64,000 nucleotides of DNA from Fennellomyces sp. T-0311. Taxonomy: Eukaryota > Mucoromycota > Mucoromycetes > Mucorales > Lichtheimiaceae. Below, piece by piece: positions 10,963 to 21,876 of this stretch. A program made the translations under genes and the position numbers. Position 1 is the stretch's first letter; every line of letters begins with the position of its first letter. The notes beneath the pieces are model-generated. The model was not told the origin of the DNA. It saw only the letters and a list, made by a program, of their open reading frames with translations, and searched no databases. The stretch spans positions 496,001 to 560,000 of the forward strand of contig JALLLT010000022.1 in the NCBI GenBank assembly GCA_025266875.1, in the 5' to 3' direction.

Positions 10963-12213
10963 ATGGGAATCCTCGATATCGTACCTCCTGGCGTTATTAC
11001 TGGCGACGACGTTTACCGCGTCATTGAGTATGCCCAAGAGCATAACTTTGCTATCCCCTCTATCAACGTCACATCCACTAGGTAATGCGCCACTTTTATA
11101 TGTTTATGCAAAAGTAATAACGACACGCAAATAGTACCGTCAATGCGGTATTGGAAGCTGCACGCGATATTCGCTCGCCCATCATGATCCAGTTCTCGAA
11201 CGGTGGTGCCGATTTCTTTGCCGGCAAGGGTCTTGATAACACCAACCAGCAAGCATCTGTGCTTGGCAGTATTGCTGGAGCTCACGTAAGATCAAACCAC
11301 TTTGCTTTTAAAAGATACAAACGCAAACGTTCATCAATTTGCAACAGTACGTTCGCTCCGTAGCCAAGGCATATGGTGTACCCGTCATCTTGCACAGCGA
11401 TCATTGTGCCAAGAACTTGCTTCCATGGTTCGATGGTATGCTTCGTGCTGATGAAGAATACTTCAAGGCGCATGGTGAACCACTTTTCTCGTCACACATG
11501 CTTGATCTGTCCAAGGAGACCAAGGAAGATAACATTCGTATTTGTGTCGACTACCTCAAACGCATGGCGCCCATGAAGCAATGGCTCGAGATGGAGATTG
11601 GTATCACTGGTGGTGAAGAAGATGGAGTCAATAACGAAGATGTCGAGAACGCTTCCTTGTTCTCCCAACCTGAAGATATTTGGGACATTTACAAGGCATT
11701 TTCGCCCATTTCAAAATACTTTTCTATTGCTGCTGCATTTGGTAATGTTCACGGCTCTTATGCTCCCGGAAATGTCAAGTTACATCCTGAACTGCTGGCG
11801 AAGCACCAAGAGTATGTTAAGAAACAGCTCGGAACAGACAAGGATCACCCCGTGTTCTTTGTCTTCCACGGAGGTTCCGGATCAACTAAGGAGGAGATCC
11901 ATGAGGCTGTCCGCAATGGTGTCATTAAAATGAATGTGGATACGGATACGCAATGGGCATATTGGTATGGCATTCATCAGTTCTATGAAGCCAACAAGGA
12001 TTATCTCCAGACCCAGTGCGGAAATCCTAATGGTCCAGAGGTCCCGAACAAAAAGTACTACGACCCACGCAAGTGGGTAAGGTATGTTTTAATTGTTAGC
12101 TTTACCTTTGACTCTTACTGACACCGATGCATTTTTCTAGAGAGGCAGAAAAATCAATGTATATGCGTGTACAGGAGGCATGTACCGATCTTGGCAATGT
12201 CCATATGCTTTAA
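10963..12213 (+). CDS. FBA1: Fructose-bisphosphate aldolase, class II
   Basis: Zinc-dependent aldolase that reversibly cleaves fructose 1,6-bisphosphate to glyceraldehyde-3-phosphate and DHAP in cytosolic glycolysis and gluconeogenesis. Exons 10963-11081, 11135-11285, 11348-12081, 12141-12213; 1077 nt, 358 aa (yeast Fba1 359). Family landmarks: an N-terminal IPSINVTSTSTVNA block, VILHSDHCAKN (class II signature with zinc-binding His and catalytic Asp), LEMEIGITGGEEDGV (second signature), AFGNVHGSY and VFHGGSGS (phosphate loop), then MNVDTDTQWA. The gene starts only 118 bp after the preceding stop codon. As expected for a glycolytic gene, the third-exon codon use is biased toward AAG, CTC/CTT and GGT. 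Confidence 0.96.
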
Positions 12214-13019
12214 TTCCTTGTATATAGTTAAAAATATAATTAGGTGAAGAAACTAAAAGTACGATTTACAACTTGTGCTCTGTCTTTTCAGTGTGAAAGT
12301 TTCTAGCTCAAAGATACGTACATATGTAACCAGCTTGTAAGCAACGAGATGTTATGACGGCTATGATGGAAGGGAATTGGGGTTCAAAAGTTCAGGAATT
12401 GGGTTGTCAAAGAACTTGAAAAAGGTAGCCTTTTCAAACACTGCACACACACGTATTAGGACACTGATCTTCACAAATTCTGGCGAGAATATTAGTGTAT
12501 ATCGTACGTAATGCTGTTGTTCATATTACTACAGCTATATTGAAGCTATGTGACAGGGTGGTAGTTCCAAATTCGTAAGCACTGGAAATCCCATAGTTCT
12601 TTTGAACTAACCCAATAATTGATAAAAGATAGTGTGCTTTTCGGAGAGGTGTTGCACAAACTTAACTGTGTGGCTATGCTTACCTTTATAGTTAAATGTG
12701 AGCGAGGTGGGTAAGGAGCACCACCCGTAACTATGGCTTTAGGTACAAATAGTAGTAAAAAAAAGTGCGTCGCGTACGTACATATTACTATTTTATTCTA
12801 CGAGCGTACATCTATCTATTTTGCTAAGTATGTTTTTATACATGCGCATGGTCGTAAGCGTGTAATATATGTCAAGAATATATTTGATAAAAAGTACATG
12901 GTCACATATTCGGATAATTTTGACAAAAATGCTTCGGTAAAGCTGTAAGGTAAATAACAGAAGATGGTCAACGGTAATTTTTGCAAGGTCTGGAATACAT
13001 ATCGACATTGTTTCTACAA
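12214..13019. other. AT-rich intergenic region
   Basis: Nothing convincing seen. It lies between the aldolase 3' end and the convergent membrane-protein gene. Short frames here are low-complexity and lack conserved features. Confidence 0.5.
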
Positions 13020-14087
13020 CTATTGCTGAGTAGTAGGAGGATTTGGGACATATTGCACTTGAACGAGAGGGTACTGTTGACCATTTTGCTGTTGACTAAT
13101 CGGAACCTGTACAATAGGGTACTGCCCTGACTGTATCTGCTGTTGTGGAAGTTGGACGACCGGAACTTGTGGAACAGGCGTCGGTTGTTGTTGTTGTTGT
13201 ATCTGAGATGACGACCCAATGGCAGCGGTAGCAGATAGTGGTGGTGGAGCTGGCATATACTGATACTGTGGAATACCTATCATTGGTGTTTGACCGTAGT
13301 AGTACGGCTGTTGGTTTCTTGGCTTATACCAATCTGGTTCTGGTATCCAATATCTTGGTATTGCCCACAGTGCATAAAATAAGGGCAAAAGACAAGTTAT
13401 ATGAACGAATATAAGTTCGACAATAGGTCCTGTGGTGAGATCATTGGAACTTTTGCTGACGATATGTGACACCGTAAAACCAACGTTCACGATTGCCATA
13501 AATCCAATATAGACCCCAAGCGACGTTGCACATGGACGGAGCTCTTGGTACCCAAGCCAAAACTGTATCAGGGCGAGTCCAAAGTAGGCCCACGTACCAA
13601 AGATACAGAATATGTATAAACTCCGTGCTGTTGGTGTTGCAAGGAAGTTGTTGCTCGATACTAAAGCTCGGTAGGCGATGCTGATTATGACCCAAAGGAT
13701 ACTCCAGAAGGTTGCAATGTAAACTGGCGTAAGTTTAAGTTGGCGTTTCGATGTCTTTAAAGAATCTGCTGCGGCCTGACTCGTGATGATTGTGCGGCAA
13801 ACTTCGAAGAAAAAGTACTGCTGTATGATGACCGGCAAAAGTATAAAGAATCCCGAAGCTTGGAGTTTGTTAAAATAAGATGGTATGATTTCCATACCTC
13901 CTCTGGGTGGAGCCGTCGCTTTTGTTACAATAGATATAATTGTACCTAAAACGCTGAAAATACCCGCAAAAAAAATCAACGCATAGCGGCCATAACACTG
14001 CTTCCGACGTATCGCTTCGGTAGCTGCCCAAGCTGCAATAGCTGCACCTAAAATGATGGTAGAAATCCGAGCGTACTCGAGATGCAT
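13020..14087 (-). CDS. Seven-helix membrane protein with Q/P-rich tail
   Basis: Intronless, 355 aa from the Met at 14087; the open frame extends upstream to 14177, but that leader is not hydrophobic. Seven hydrophobic segments are visible in order: around ISTIILGAAIAAWAAT, YALIFFAGIFSVLG, FFILLPVIIQQYFFF, VYIATFWSILWVIIS, FGTWAYFGLALIQFW, VYIGFMAIVNVGF and VELIFVHITCLLPLFY. A cytosolic-type tail of about 100 residues follows, rich in Pro, Gln, Tyr and Val, with repeated VPQVPVVQLPQQQ-like stretches. The topology resembles fungal RTA1-like or DUF-type 7TM proteins, but I recognise no family signature. Likely plasma or endomembrane. The proline/glutamine tail is typical of a docking or phase-separating region; the function is unknown. 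Confidence 0.75.
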   Translation of the reverse strand: MHLEYARISTIILGAAIAAWAATEAIRRKQCYGRYALIFFAGIFSVLGTIISIVTKATAPPRGGMEIIPSYFNKLQASGFFILLPVIIQQYFFFEVCRTIITSQAAADSLKTSKRQLKLTPVYIATFWSILWVIISIAYRALVSSNNFLATPTARSLYIFCIFGTWAYFGLALIQFWLGYQELRPCATSLGVYIGFMAIVNVGFTVSHIVSKSSNDLTTGPIVELIFVHITCLLPLFYALWAIPRYWIPEPDWYKPRNQQPYYYGQTPMIGIPQYQYMPAPPPLSATAAIGSSSQIQQQQQPTPVPQVPVVQLPQQQIQSGQYPIVQVPISQQQNGQQYPLVQVQYVPNPPTTQQ

Positions 14088-15969
14088 GGTTATTAAGTGA
14101 TGGGATTGAAGGAGGAAAGAGATCAAGCACAAAGTCTCCAAGCGATCTTCTTTTTTAACTGTTTTGAGACGTAGCACGAATCAGAAACAATGTGGCTGTT
14201 CTTCCTTGATTTAGTTAGAGTCTTGCAGAAAATCAAGGCTCAGTCTTCCCTTCCCGAATTTAGGAATTCTGTGGACTTTTGAGGAGGTACGATTTTCATT
14301 AGCTACGTTAATCAGTCGTGTACTCTGATATTGAATACCCTATGGTATTCAATATATTGGATGGCAATAGATAACATGACCCCATCTTCAATAAGCACTT
14401 GAATATGCTCAAAGCGACCTGTCATGGCGACTACGTAAACAATAAGTTTCTTTTGAGTCCCATTGAAAATTGTCTACACTACTGAAGCCTGGCCTTCGAT
14501 CAGTGGTTTAGCGACCAACGCATACTAGGCAAGTAAATGAACATAACGATAATTCCACGACTATGTATCGACGTCATAATCCCCATACCTGATATAGAAG
14601 ACAGGTAGTAATAGTGATAGACATGTTGGTAGTCCCGCCAACTTTTCCCTCTTTACCTTTCTCTCTCTCTCTTCATGTATTATTATCATTTATATTATCA
14701 TTATCAGTATAAAAAGAAGTAAAAAAACCAAAAGCAATAAGTAATATAAAAACCCCAAAGCTCACAAATACCTCAACATACTCACAATTACCCAATAGAG
14801 TAGCTTAGTAGCCAGAATCTCTTTGCTGCAGTACTCTATGTCTCAATTACTGCGGCAGCTGCGCCACCACTAGCCAGTAATTGGCCTGCATAAACAACAA
14901 CGATCACTTTTACCCATACTGCTGCGGCAACTACACCATCAACAATTGGTAACCGCATGCACCTATCACAGCTAGAATAGCTAGTGCTGCTCCATTGTAT
15001 CAAAAGATATAAATAAGAAGCGCTTTTCATTAATAAACATTGGTCAATTGATTACATTTATCAACACCCCAACCTAAATACTTTATAGTTATCAGTGCTG
15101 TTTAGCGACCTGAAATTAGGATTACTGGTTATCGATCAAGCAACAAAGACAATTTGCTTTACTAACTTTTTTCTATTTTTCAATCCTCAATCCTATCTAG
15201 GATCCCTTTATACAAACGTCTGTAACAAACGATATTGTTGCTGATGCTCACTCTATTTCGGTTTACCCAACTACCGATTTACACGACAACCTACTACTTT
15301 CCACCTGAATCAAAACGGCGCCAACAATAGCCTTAATTCGATCGACACATATCTGTGCAAAATGTGCAGTGCAACGTTTAACTACATACAATACCATCCT
15401 AGCCGTAGGGTTCAAGACAAGTTACATATAAAATACGAAATATTAGTTGCGTAGCGGACAAAATACTATGTTCGTATGTAACAAAGTTACTGCAAATAGC
15501 CGGGGCAAGTGCCATTTACTAGAGCTGATATTAACCGTTACTGCAAGCATAGTTTTCTATTCACAGCTATTTCGGATTACTCACAACTTGTATAAAAGCA
15601 TTCGTAATCACGATTTCACTAACTATCGTATTGACAGACAATTTTCAGAGCCCCATTAAATACCCATAAAAGTCTTGGCTCTTGTATATCAGTGAAGATC
15701 TTAGCTTCCACATGTTTTTCTTAATTATGAGAGACTAATACTCATAGTAGCCGCTACGTTTGAGAAATTAATCGATACATAGCACTTTGTGATTAAGATA
15801 GTATCTTTAGAAACGAAAAGCTAGCATGTGCGAAAGAAGCGAAGGATTGCCATGGCTGCGTATCGTGATTGGTAATATGACTCAGGTTCTTTAACAGTGT
15901 ACCTTTATTTTGCTACGCACTGCGTGGGTATTGGCGACTTTATGAGGGTTTCTTCTTTCCATATCAATA
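14088..15969. other. AT-rich intergenic region
   Basis: No gene supported. Contains the upstream region of the 7TM gene, a TAT/ATC-rich microsatellite-like run around 14675-14710 and a pyrimidine tract at 14656-14673. A + strand stretch near 15345-15440 is open for about 40 codons and has a Cys-x2-Cys pair, but is flanked by stops; possibly a mobile-element remnant. Confidence 0.4.
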
Positions 15970-16141
15970 CAGTGGTCGCTTTATATAACGATACGATGGT
16001 GCAGCCCAAACTTTATCGTTATATCGAAATATCGTTATATAAAATGGGATTTGGCAGTGATTACCGTTTTGGTGCGTCGAGAATTGTATCGCTATAGCGA
16101 ATTATCGTTATACAAAATATCGCTATATAAAGCGGCCACTG
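15970..16141. mobile_element. MITE of Tc1/mariner-pogo type, 172 bp
   Basis: Terminal inverted repeats of 24 bp: the left end begins CAGTGGTCGCTTTATATAAC, and the right end, read on the opposite strand, begins CAGTGGCCGCTTTATATAGC. There are two mismatches over 24 bp. The element is flanked on both sides by TA (15968-15969 and 16142-16143), the target duplication of Tc1/mariner/pogo transposases. The inside has no coding capacity and carries further short copies of the TATCGTTATAT motif in both orientations. It is therefore a non-autonomous element that would need a transposase in trans. Confidence 0.85.
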
Positions 16142-16451
16142 TAAGTATTTTGATTATTGGTGTGAGAGCTGACGTTACTACCAAATAAGTGATAATGAGT
16201 TGGTTTCGGTAGATAGTTTTGTTCCATATATGTATTAAATAGCACACTGTCATCTCATGACATAAGAGATATAAAAACGACAATGTGATTGTGTACGCGT
16301 CTACTGAATATCTCTTCTAGTTGAACCCCCAATTTTTTTTCCCAATTTTCAATTGCATATGACAAGACTGCTCCAGATCGTAGCACAAAAGAGCTCACTT
16401 GCCATTTTTGGACTTTCAAGCTTACACGAACAATCTCATTGAAGCGCACCA

Positions 16452-16458
16452 TATAAAA
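16452..16458 (+). promoter_or_regulatory. TATA box of the monooxygenase gene
   Basis: TATAAAA 44 nt upstream of the start codon at 16502. It implies a very short 5' UTR. Confidence 0.45.
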
Positions 16459-16501
16459 AGACGCGAAAAATGTCGCAGTTCTACGTACTCCATCGGACCT
16501 T

Positions 16502-18762
16502 ATGCCATCCATCAATAGCTACCGAAAAGCAGCCGTCATTGGCACGGGGTAATATGAACAAGGGTTGGAAATGGGATCGGTTGCTAAACAACCTATAGAT
16601 TCAGCGGCCTTGGGGCTGCTATCAAGCTCGAAAAAGAGCTTGGTATCAAGGCGCAGATATTTGAAATATCCGAGGACGTTGGAGGAACATGGCAAGCTAA
16701 TACATACCCGGGAGCCGAATGCGATATTCCGTCACACTTGTATTCGCTCAGCTATGAGCTTAACCCTAGTAAGTTACTTGTGTATACATGGATGCATAGA
16801 AAACTCAGGCGCGAAAAAAAACAATAGCGTGGACCAAGCACTACAGCGGACAGAAAGAAATTTATGCCTACCTGCAAGGGGTGGCAAAAAAGTATCATCT
16901 TTACGAACGAATCCGATTCCACACAGAAGTCATACGAGCGGAATGGATTGAACATCGCCAACAATGGGAAGTAGAATGGCGTAGTACGCAAGATCAACGG
17001 ACCGAAATGGGTTATTTCGATATTGTGTAAGTTGAAAAGGACAAAAGTAAAATGGAATGGGGATCACTGATTATGGAATAGGTTTGCTGGCCTGGGACCT
17101 TTACGAATTCCTAATATCCCCTCTGAATTTTCTGGTTTTGATGGGCCTATAGTTCATACCGCTCGCTGGGATCCGAAAATCGACTTTAAGGATAAACGCG
17201 TAGCTGTCATTGGTTGTGGTGCAACGTAAGGTTGGATGAATAGCGATCAAACAGATGGATTAATAATAAAATGATAGGGCTATCCAAGTGATTCCAGAAC
17301 TTCGCAAAGTTGCGTCGCATATTTACAGTTATCAGCGAACACCAGCTTGGGTAGCACCGAGAGGTACGCATATTTTTTTTTAAAAGAAAATGGATCCATT
17401 GATATTTAATCATGATGCAGACCAATTTACATATCCACGCATTATCAAGTTTGTGTTCCGGATGTTCCCAATCCTAGTAAGGTTGCATCGAATCTTGCTT
17501 TTCTTGCAAGTAAGTTGTCAGCAATATGAACTTCGTTGACATCTTGTGCTTATGTAATGCAGCATGAAATGTACTATGTCTATTTCGGTTACTACCGTAG
17601 TTTCCTTGGCCGTCTTGTCCATGGTGCTTTCAAGAAGCTGGTAGCTTTACGTCTGACCCGCGCTGGTCGCCCAGATCTGATCCCAGTTTTGACGCCAAGT
17701 ATGTATAACGATGACATCAAAGAACACAACATGTAGAATTGACCATGTATTAGACTATCCACCTGGATGTAAGCGTATTGCAAAGTCAGAAATTTACCTC
17801 GAAGCGCTTGCAAAGCCCAACGTTACCGTGATTCGTTCGAGTGTCGATGAAATCAAGGGCCGCACATTGATCGATGGCAACGGCAACAAGACAGAAGTGG
17901 ATATTTTGGTGTTAGCCACTGGATTCGATATACAAGGGTTTTCTGGAAACCTCAAAAGTAAGTTCACTACGTGTTGTCCCTCTGACCTGTTCTAACACAT
18001 CGTGAACCAAGTATACGGCAGGAACAAATCACTGCTGAGTGAGAAATGGGCAACATCTTTTCCCAAAACGTACAAAGTAAGTCCAATCGCACACATACAA
18101 ACTGAATGGTATCTGAACCTGAGATTTTATATTAGACTGTCACAATTCATGGCTATCCAAACTTTTTCTTAATGCTTGGGCCGTCCACCGGTCTCGGCCA
18201 TAATTCTGTCGTAAGTTTTGCAATTGCGCTAATACCGTTCCGATCTAGTTAACAAACGTATCCTCCAATTTTTTTTTAACTAGGTCACTATGATTGAGAT
18301 GTAAGTTCAAAATCCTTATACTGGCATACTCTCAGAATAGCTTGCTGACAATACACTTATCCAATAGTCAAATCAACTTTGCCATAAATTGTTTGAAGCA
18401 TGTGATCAAGAAAGATTTAGCAGCAATCGAACCCAAGGCATCGGCTCAGGATATGTTTGTCTCTAAATTGCAAAGTAGCTTTGATGGCACCGTATGGCGA
18501 GGAGGTACATTTTACCATTTACCACGATAACAAGTTTGGGGTTGCTAACACTGAGATAATTAGGCTGTCGCTCATGGTATATGAATGACAGTGGAGAGGT
18601 AAATTTGACTTCTAATTATCAAAGGATTACGACGCTAACTGTGTTTTGCAGCTGTATGGATTATGGAGTGGGACCATCACCTCTTTCTGGTGGTCATTGC
18701 GTTCACCCAACTTCCGTGACTTTATTGAGCATAAGAGAGCGATCCCAATCACAATGGTGTGA
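16502..18762 (+). CDS. Flavin monooxygenase, Baeyer-Villiger type (class B)
   Basis: FAD/NADPH monooxygenase inserting oxygen next to a ketone, or oxidising a soft nucleophile; substrate unknown. 14 exons: 16502-16548, 16599-16768, 16828-17026, 17082-17225, 17278-17363, 17421-17509, 17563-17698, 17754-17957, 18012-18076, 18136-18210, 18284-18300, 18368-18504, 18564-18598, 18652-18762. Total 1515 nt, 504 aa. The FAD Rossmann motif GTGFSG is at residues 14-19 and the NADPH motif GCGATA at 183-188. The BVMO fingerprint F-x-G-x3-H-x3-W-D is complete at 158-169. Near the C-terminal third, ILVLATGFD is the usual BVMO/FMO ATG motif, followed by MLGPSTGLGHNS. The splice acceptor of exon 8 is the least certain. 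The family is common in fungal detoxification and secondary metabolism; no biosynthetic cluster surrounds it. Confidence 0.9.
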
Positions 18763-19300
18763 AAGACTGTCTTTTATTAATTCGCCAGATGTTCTACGCA
18801 TATTCACCACTTTTATCCAATATCCACAACTTTATACTACATTGTCAATAGCTTTCATAGTTTAATTAACAATAAATACAAAATAATAAGAAGTATAGAT
18901 ATCACACTCCCAAGCACTGTCTTGCCATACTGTCAACTTGGTATCAGCAAGATTGAAAACAAAGGCTCCTCTCAGAAGAAAATCGTTACCTTGGAAACAT
19001 CATTTGACTTTTTCTGACTTCCTTGGTAGCACACACATGGAAGTTAGACGGCCGCGTGCATACATATACATTCTCAGCGGAACCGCGCTGCCTTGTATCC
19101 ACATACTTCGTTAACTGTTTACTAGGAACGTCAAGTTGATTCTGACAGCACGTTCCTGGATATACTTTGTTGCTTTTATGGGGCATCGTTATAGAAAGAT
19201 ATGGTACCACCCGGATTCTGTCGTTTCTGAAACATCACAGGAACTGCATTTAAACTCTCCAAGGTGTCACAGGCTAAAGCGACACCTTTCTCTCTCTCTC
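18763..19300. other. Intergenic, promoter of the VC0807-like gene
   Basis: No gene seen. A CT repeat (TCTCTCTCTC, 19290-19299) directly precedes the next start codon and is probably 5' UTR. Confidence 0.4.
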
Positions 19301-20278
19301 ATGGCTGATACGAACACACCTGACTCACCCACGTCCACCACACCTCTCTTATCACAAAGTGTCAGTTCAGCAACCACAACGCATGCCAGTGGAAGCAGTC
19401 CTCGTTACAAGACAGTTCAAAGGGCACCCACGTTCATGCAGACTTCGATTCCGAATCGAAAGTCAATTGTTCATGCCTTTGTGGATCTTACATTGCACAT
19501 GATGTTTGAACTTGTTCTTCCCATTGCACTGTATTATGCACTGAGAACATTTGCGTCTCCTATTGTATCGTTGGTTGTGGCAGGTATTCCACCTGCACTT
19601 GTGGTGGTGATCAAAGGAGTGCGGGACCACAAGGTCGATATGATGGGTCTGCTGATGCTGCTTGGCTTTGTCGCCTCGGTACTCCTTGCCCTGATTGAAT
19701 CCGACCCCAAACTTTACCTGTTGCGAGAAAGTGCCATGACTTCTGCCATGGGTGTAATGTTGCTCGTTACCTTGTTTCCACTCCGGTGGCGCCACTCGAT
19801 CCTTCGTCCATTCATGTTTTATGTCGCTCGTCAAATCGCTATCTCTAGCACGGTCATGTTACCCGCAGATACAGTTCGGTTGCATTGGGATTGGTTCTGG
19901 ACAAACTGGCTGTCGTTCAGAGCGTTCTTTCGTAAGCTACCAAGTGTTGTGTAGACTAGGTTGTTGATATGCTGAAATGTAGGCGGATTGACGGGTCTTT
20001 GGGCGATCGGCCTGTTGAGCGAGTTTTTCGTGCGGGTTATCCTGCTCTACACTGTGGATGATGTCGATGAAATCATGTACTACTCCAACATTTACATGTT
20101 CTCGGTAACAGTGACGTTGGGTGTAGTTACGATCGGCAGCACTCTCTTGTTCAGACACTTGTATAATGAAGAACAAAAGCGATCCAAGAATGTCCAACGA
20201 CAAACGGAAATTGAAAGTATCATTGCTCGAGCTGCCGAGGAACGCCGCCTGCAGAACCAGCGTAGTGAAGAACAGTAA
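19301..20278 (+). CDS. VC0807-like multi-pass membrane protein
   Basis: Exons 19301-19931 and 19983-20278; 927 nt, 308 aa. A Ser/Thr-rich N-terminus of about 50 residues precedes a membrane domain with about six helices. Examples are the segment around LVLPIALYYALRTF, then IVSLVVAGIPPALVVVIKG, a short GLLMLLGFVASVLLALI segment, and after the intron a helix around TLGVVTIGSTLLFRHLY. The pattern of a P-P loop after the second helix and a conserved DPKLYLLRESAMT stretch is like the VC0807 / septation-protein-like family that fungi share with bacteria. A charged coiled C-terminal tail rich in Glu, Arg and Gln follows. Transport or channel function is unproven. The start is the Met after the CT tract; the frame continues upstream without conserved features. 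Confidence 0.75.
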
Positions 20279-21059
20279 AATGCTCGGTGCCGCCACGGCT
20301 TATCTAGGGTTGTTTCTGGACACTTTGTGTTACTACTACTGTAATCTTGATATACCCACTCTTTTACACAAAATGTCCAGAAAAAAAAAGAAACCCAACG
20401 TTTTTTGACATTTTTTGTTCCGTGCCTGCTGATGTTTTACATGGAAATAAGGTTCATGATTCACACCTACATGCATCAATAATTAGGCTTGCAGCTCCAT
20501 GCTGAATATGCATTTCACAGCTGGGAAAAAAAAGAGTTACCCGTGCCCGTTTTGATTGTTCATAAAGTCATTCTTGGAATACGCATTAAACTTGGTCGCA
20601 CCAGTGATACAAAGGGCATTTCGATAGGATGTCCCTGACATTGCTGGGCCCTTCTTAAATTGCTCTTCCATGAAGCATACTTAACGAAGAAGTGCGGTAC
20701 TACATCTGCTATAATTAGGCAAAAGTAAACGTAATGTCAATAAGCTGGGACCCACCTATAGAAAAGCGCAAATGCAGATATGCAAAGAGATGGAAGTGTG
20801 ATCTACCGCTCTCACCCTACTGAATGCTAGCGCTTCTAAGCGTATATCCAGCATGTGGAATTTTTACATGGAACGAAAACGAACGCTTTAAAACAGAAGA
20901 TCGTACGGATTCTCGGAGGGCGACGAATGATCAATGCTAGGGCCGCTTACTTGAACTACGAATGTCCCGTCGGGGGTTACGGATATCGCCTATTTTCATA
21001 CCTGTTTAGCTATAGATCCGTCAGTATTTCCCATACGGTAATGGATCCGATACGGGGTT
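20279..21059. other. Intergenic, no gene seen
   Basis: Downstream flank of the membrane protein gene. Only short frames, none with recognisable features. Confidence 0.45.
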
Positions 21060-21560
21060 TGTTTTGCTCTTACAGTTCCCAATAAGCGGCGGATGTGGTT
21101 GCGTGCAAGACATTTCGATTGACTTGATCCCGCGCATCCGCCAGCACGAATACGTCGATAGCATCCTGCAGCTTTGACTAATACAGAGTAAGATCGACAG
21201 CGGTTTGAATGTACTTTTGAGGTTCGCTGTTCTTCTCGGGAAAGTTCCATATTAGGTACTGAGTACCACCATCAATAATTTCGGGTGCCATCCCAGAAGA
21301 ATTGGCTATCGCTCGTATTCCTTGGCATATTGAAGAGAGCGGGATAGTATCAAGCAACTTTTTCCTGACGTCAGAGATTTGACAATAACGACGACAGCTG
21401 CTGTAGTCTAGCTGTTGTCAAATGCTAGTTGCAGCAATGTAGGGTGCACTTATGAGACCGTATTCTTCCTTCCAGACTTCGTATTATTCAGCAAGTAGGG
21501 TGAATTCGAGACATGCTTCCGTATTACTTCACAACTAATTTACCATTGTTTCGGCAAAGA
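21060..21560 (-). pseudogene. Decayed coding stretch, family not recognised
   Basis: Read on the minus strand, one frame stays protein-like for about 165 codons (roughly 21560 down to 21065) but is broken by at least three stops. Fragments include HPTLLQLAFDNS, TTAAVVVIVKSLTSGKKLLD, GMAPEIIDGGTQYLIWNF and AIDVFVLADARDQVNRNV. The balanced composition and the same frame on both sides of each stop argue for a pseudogene rather than chance. I could not place it in a family. Confidence 0.4.
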
Positions 21561-21876
21561 GTACATATCCTATTAGCCAAGGGACCCTCACGTGACATGT
21601 CGACAGTGCACTTTTGCTCAGATGATTAGGTTCCAGTTGATGAATCAAACAACACGAAACAAGGCACTTCAAGAAAAAAATGATGTTTATGCTCGCTGGA
21701 ATAGGGCAACAAATATGATATCATGAAAGACCATCCCCGTTGTCATCAAGAATCGCTCCTTAGGTGACATCCTTGTCAAGGGGGGATGAGCGTGGGATGA
21801 AAATGAATTAGGTAAGCGAAAGAGAAAAAGTTTATGTGGAATGGATGAGGCGGGGTAATACAATCTAAGGTCTCTA

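Noticed and set aside
21370..21415. Inverted repeat ATTTGACAA...TTGTCAAAT
   Set aside because: Arms of only 9 bp inside the decayed coding stretch; no flanking duplication, probably chance.
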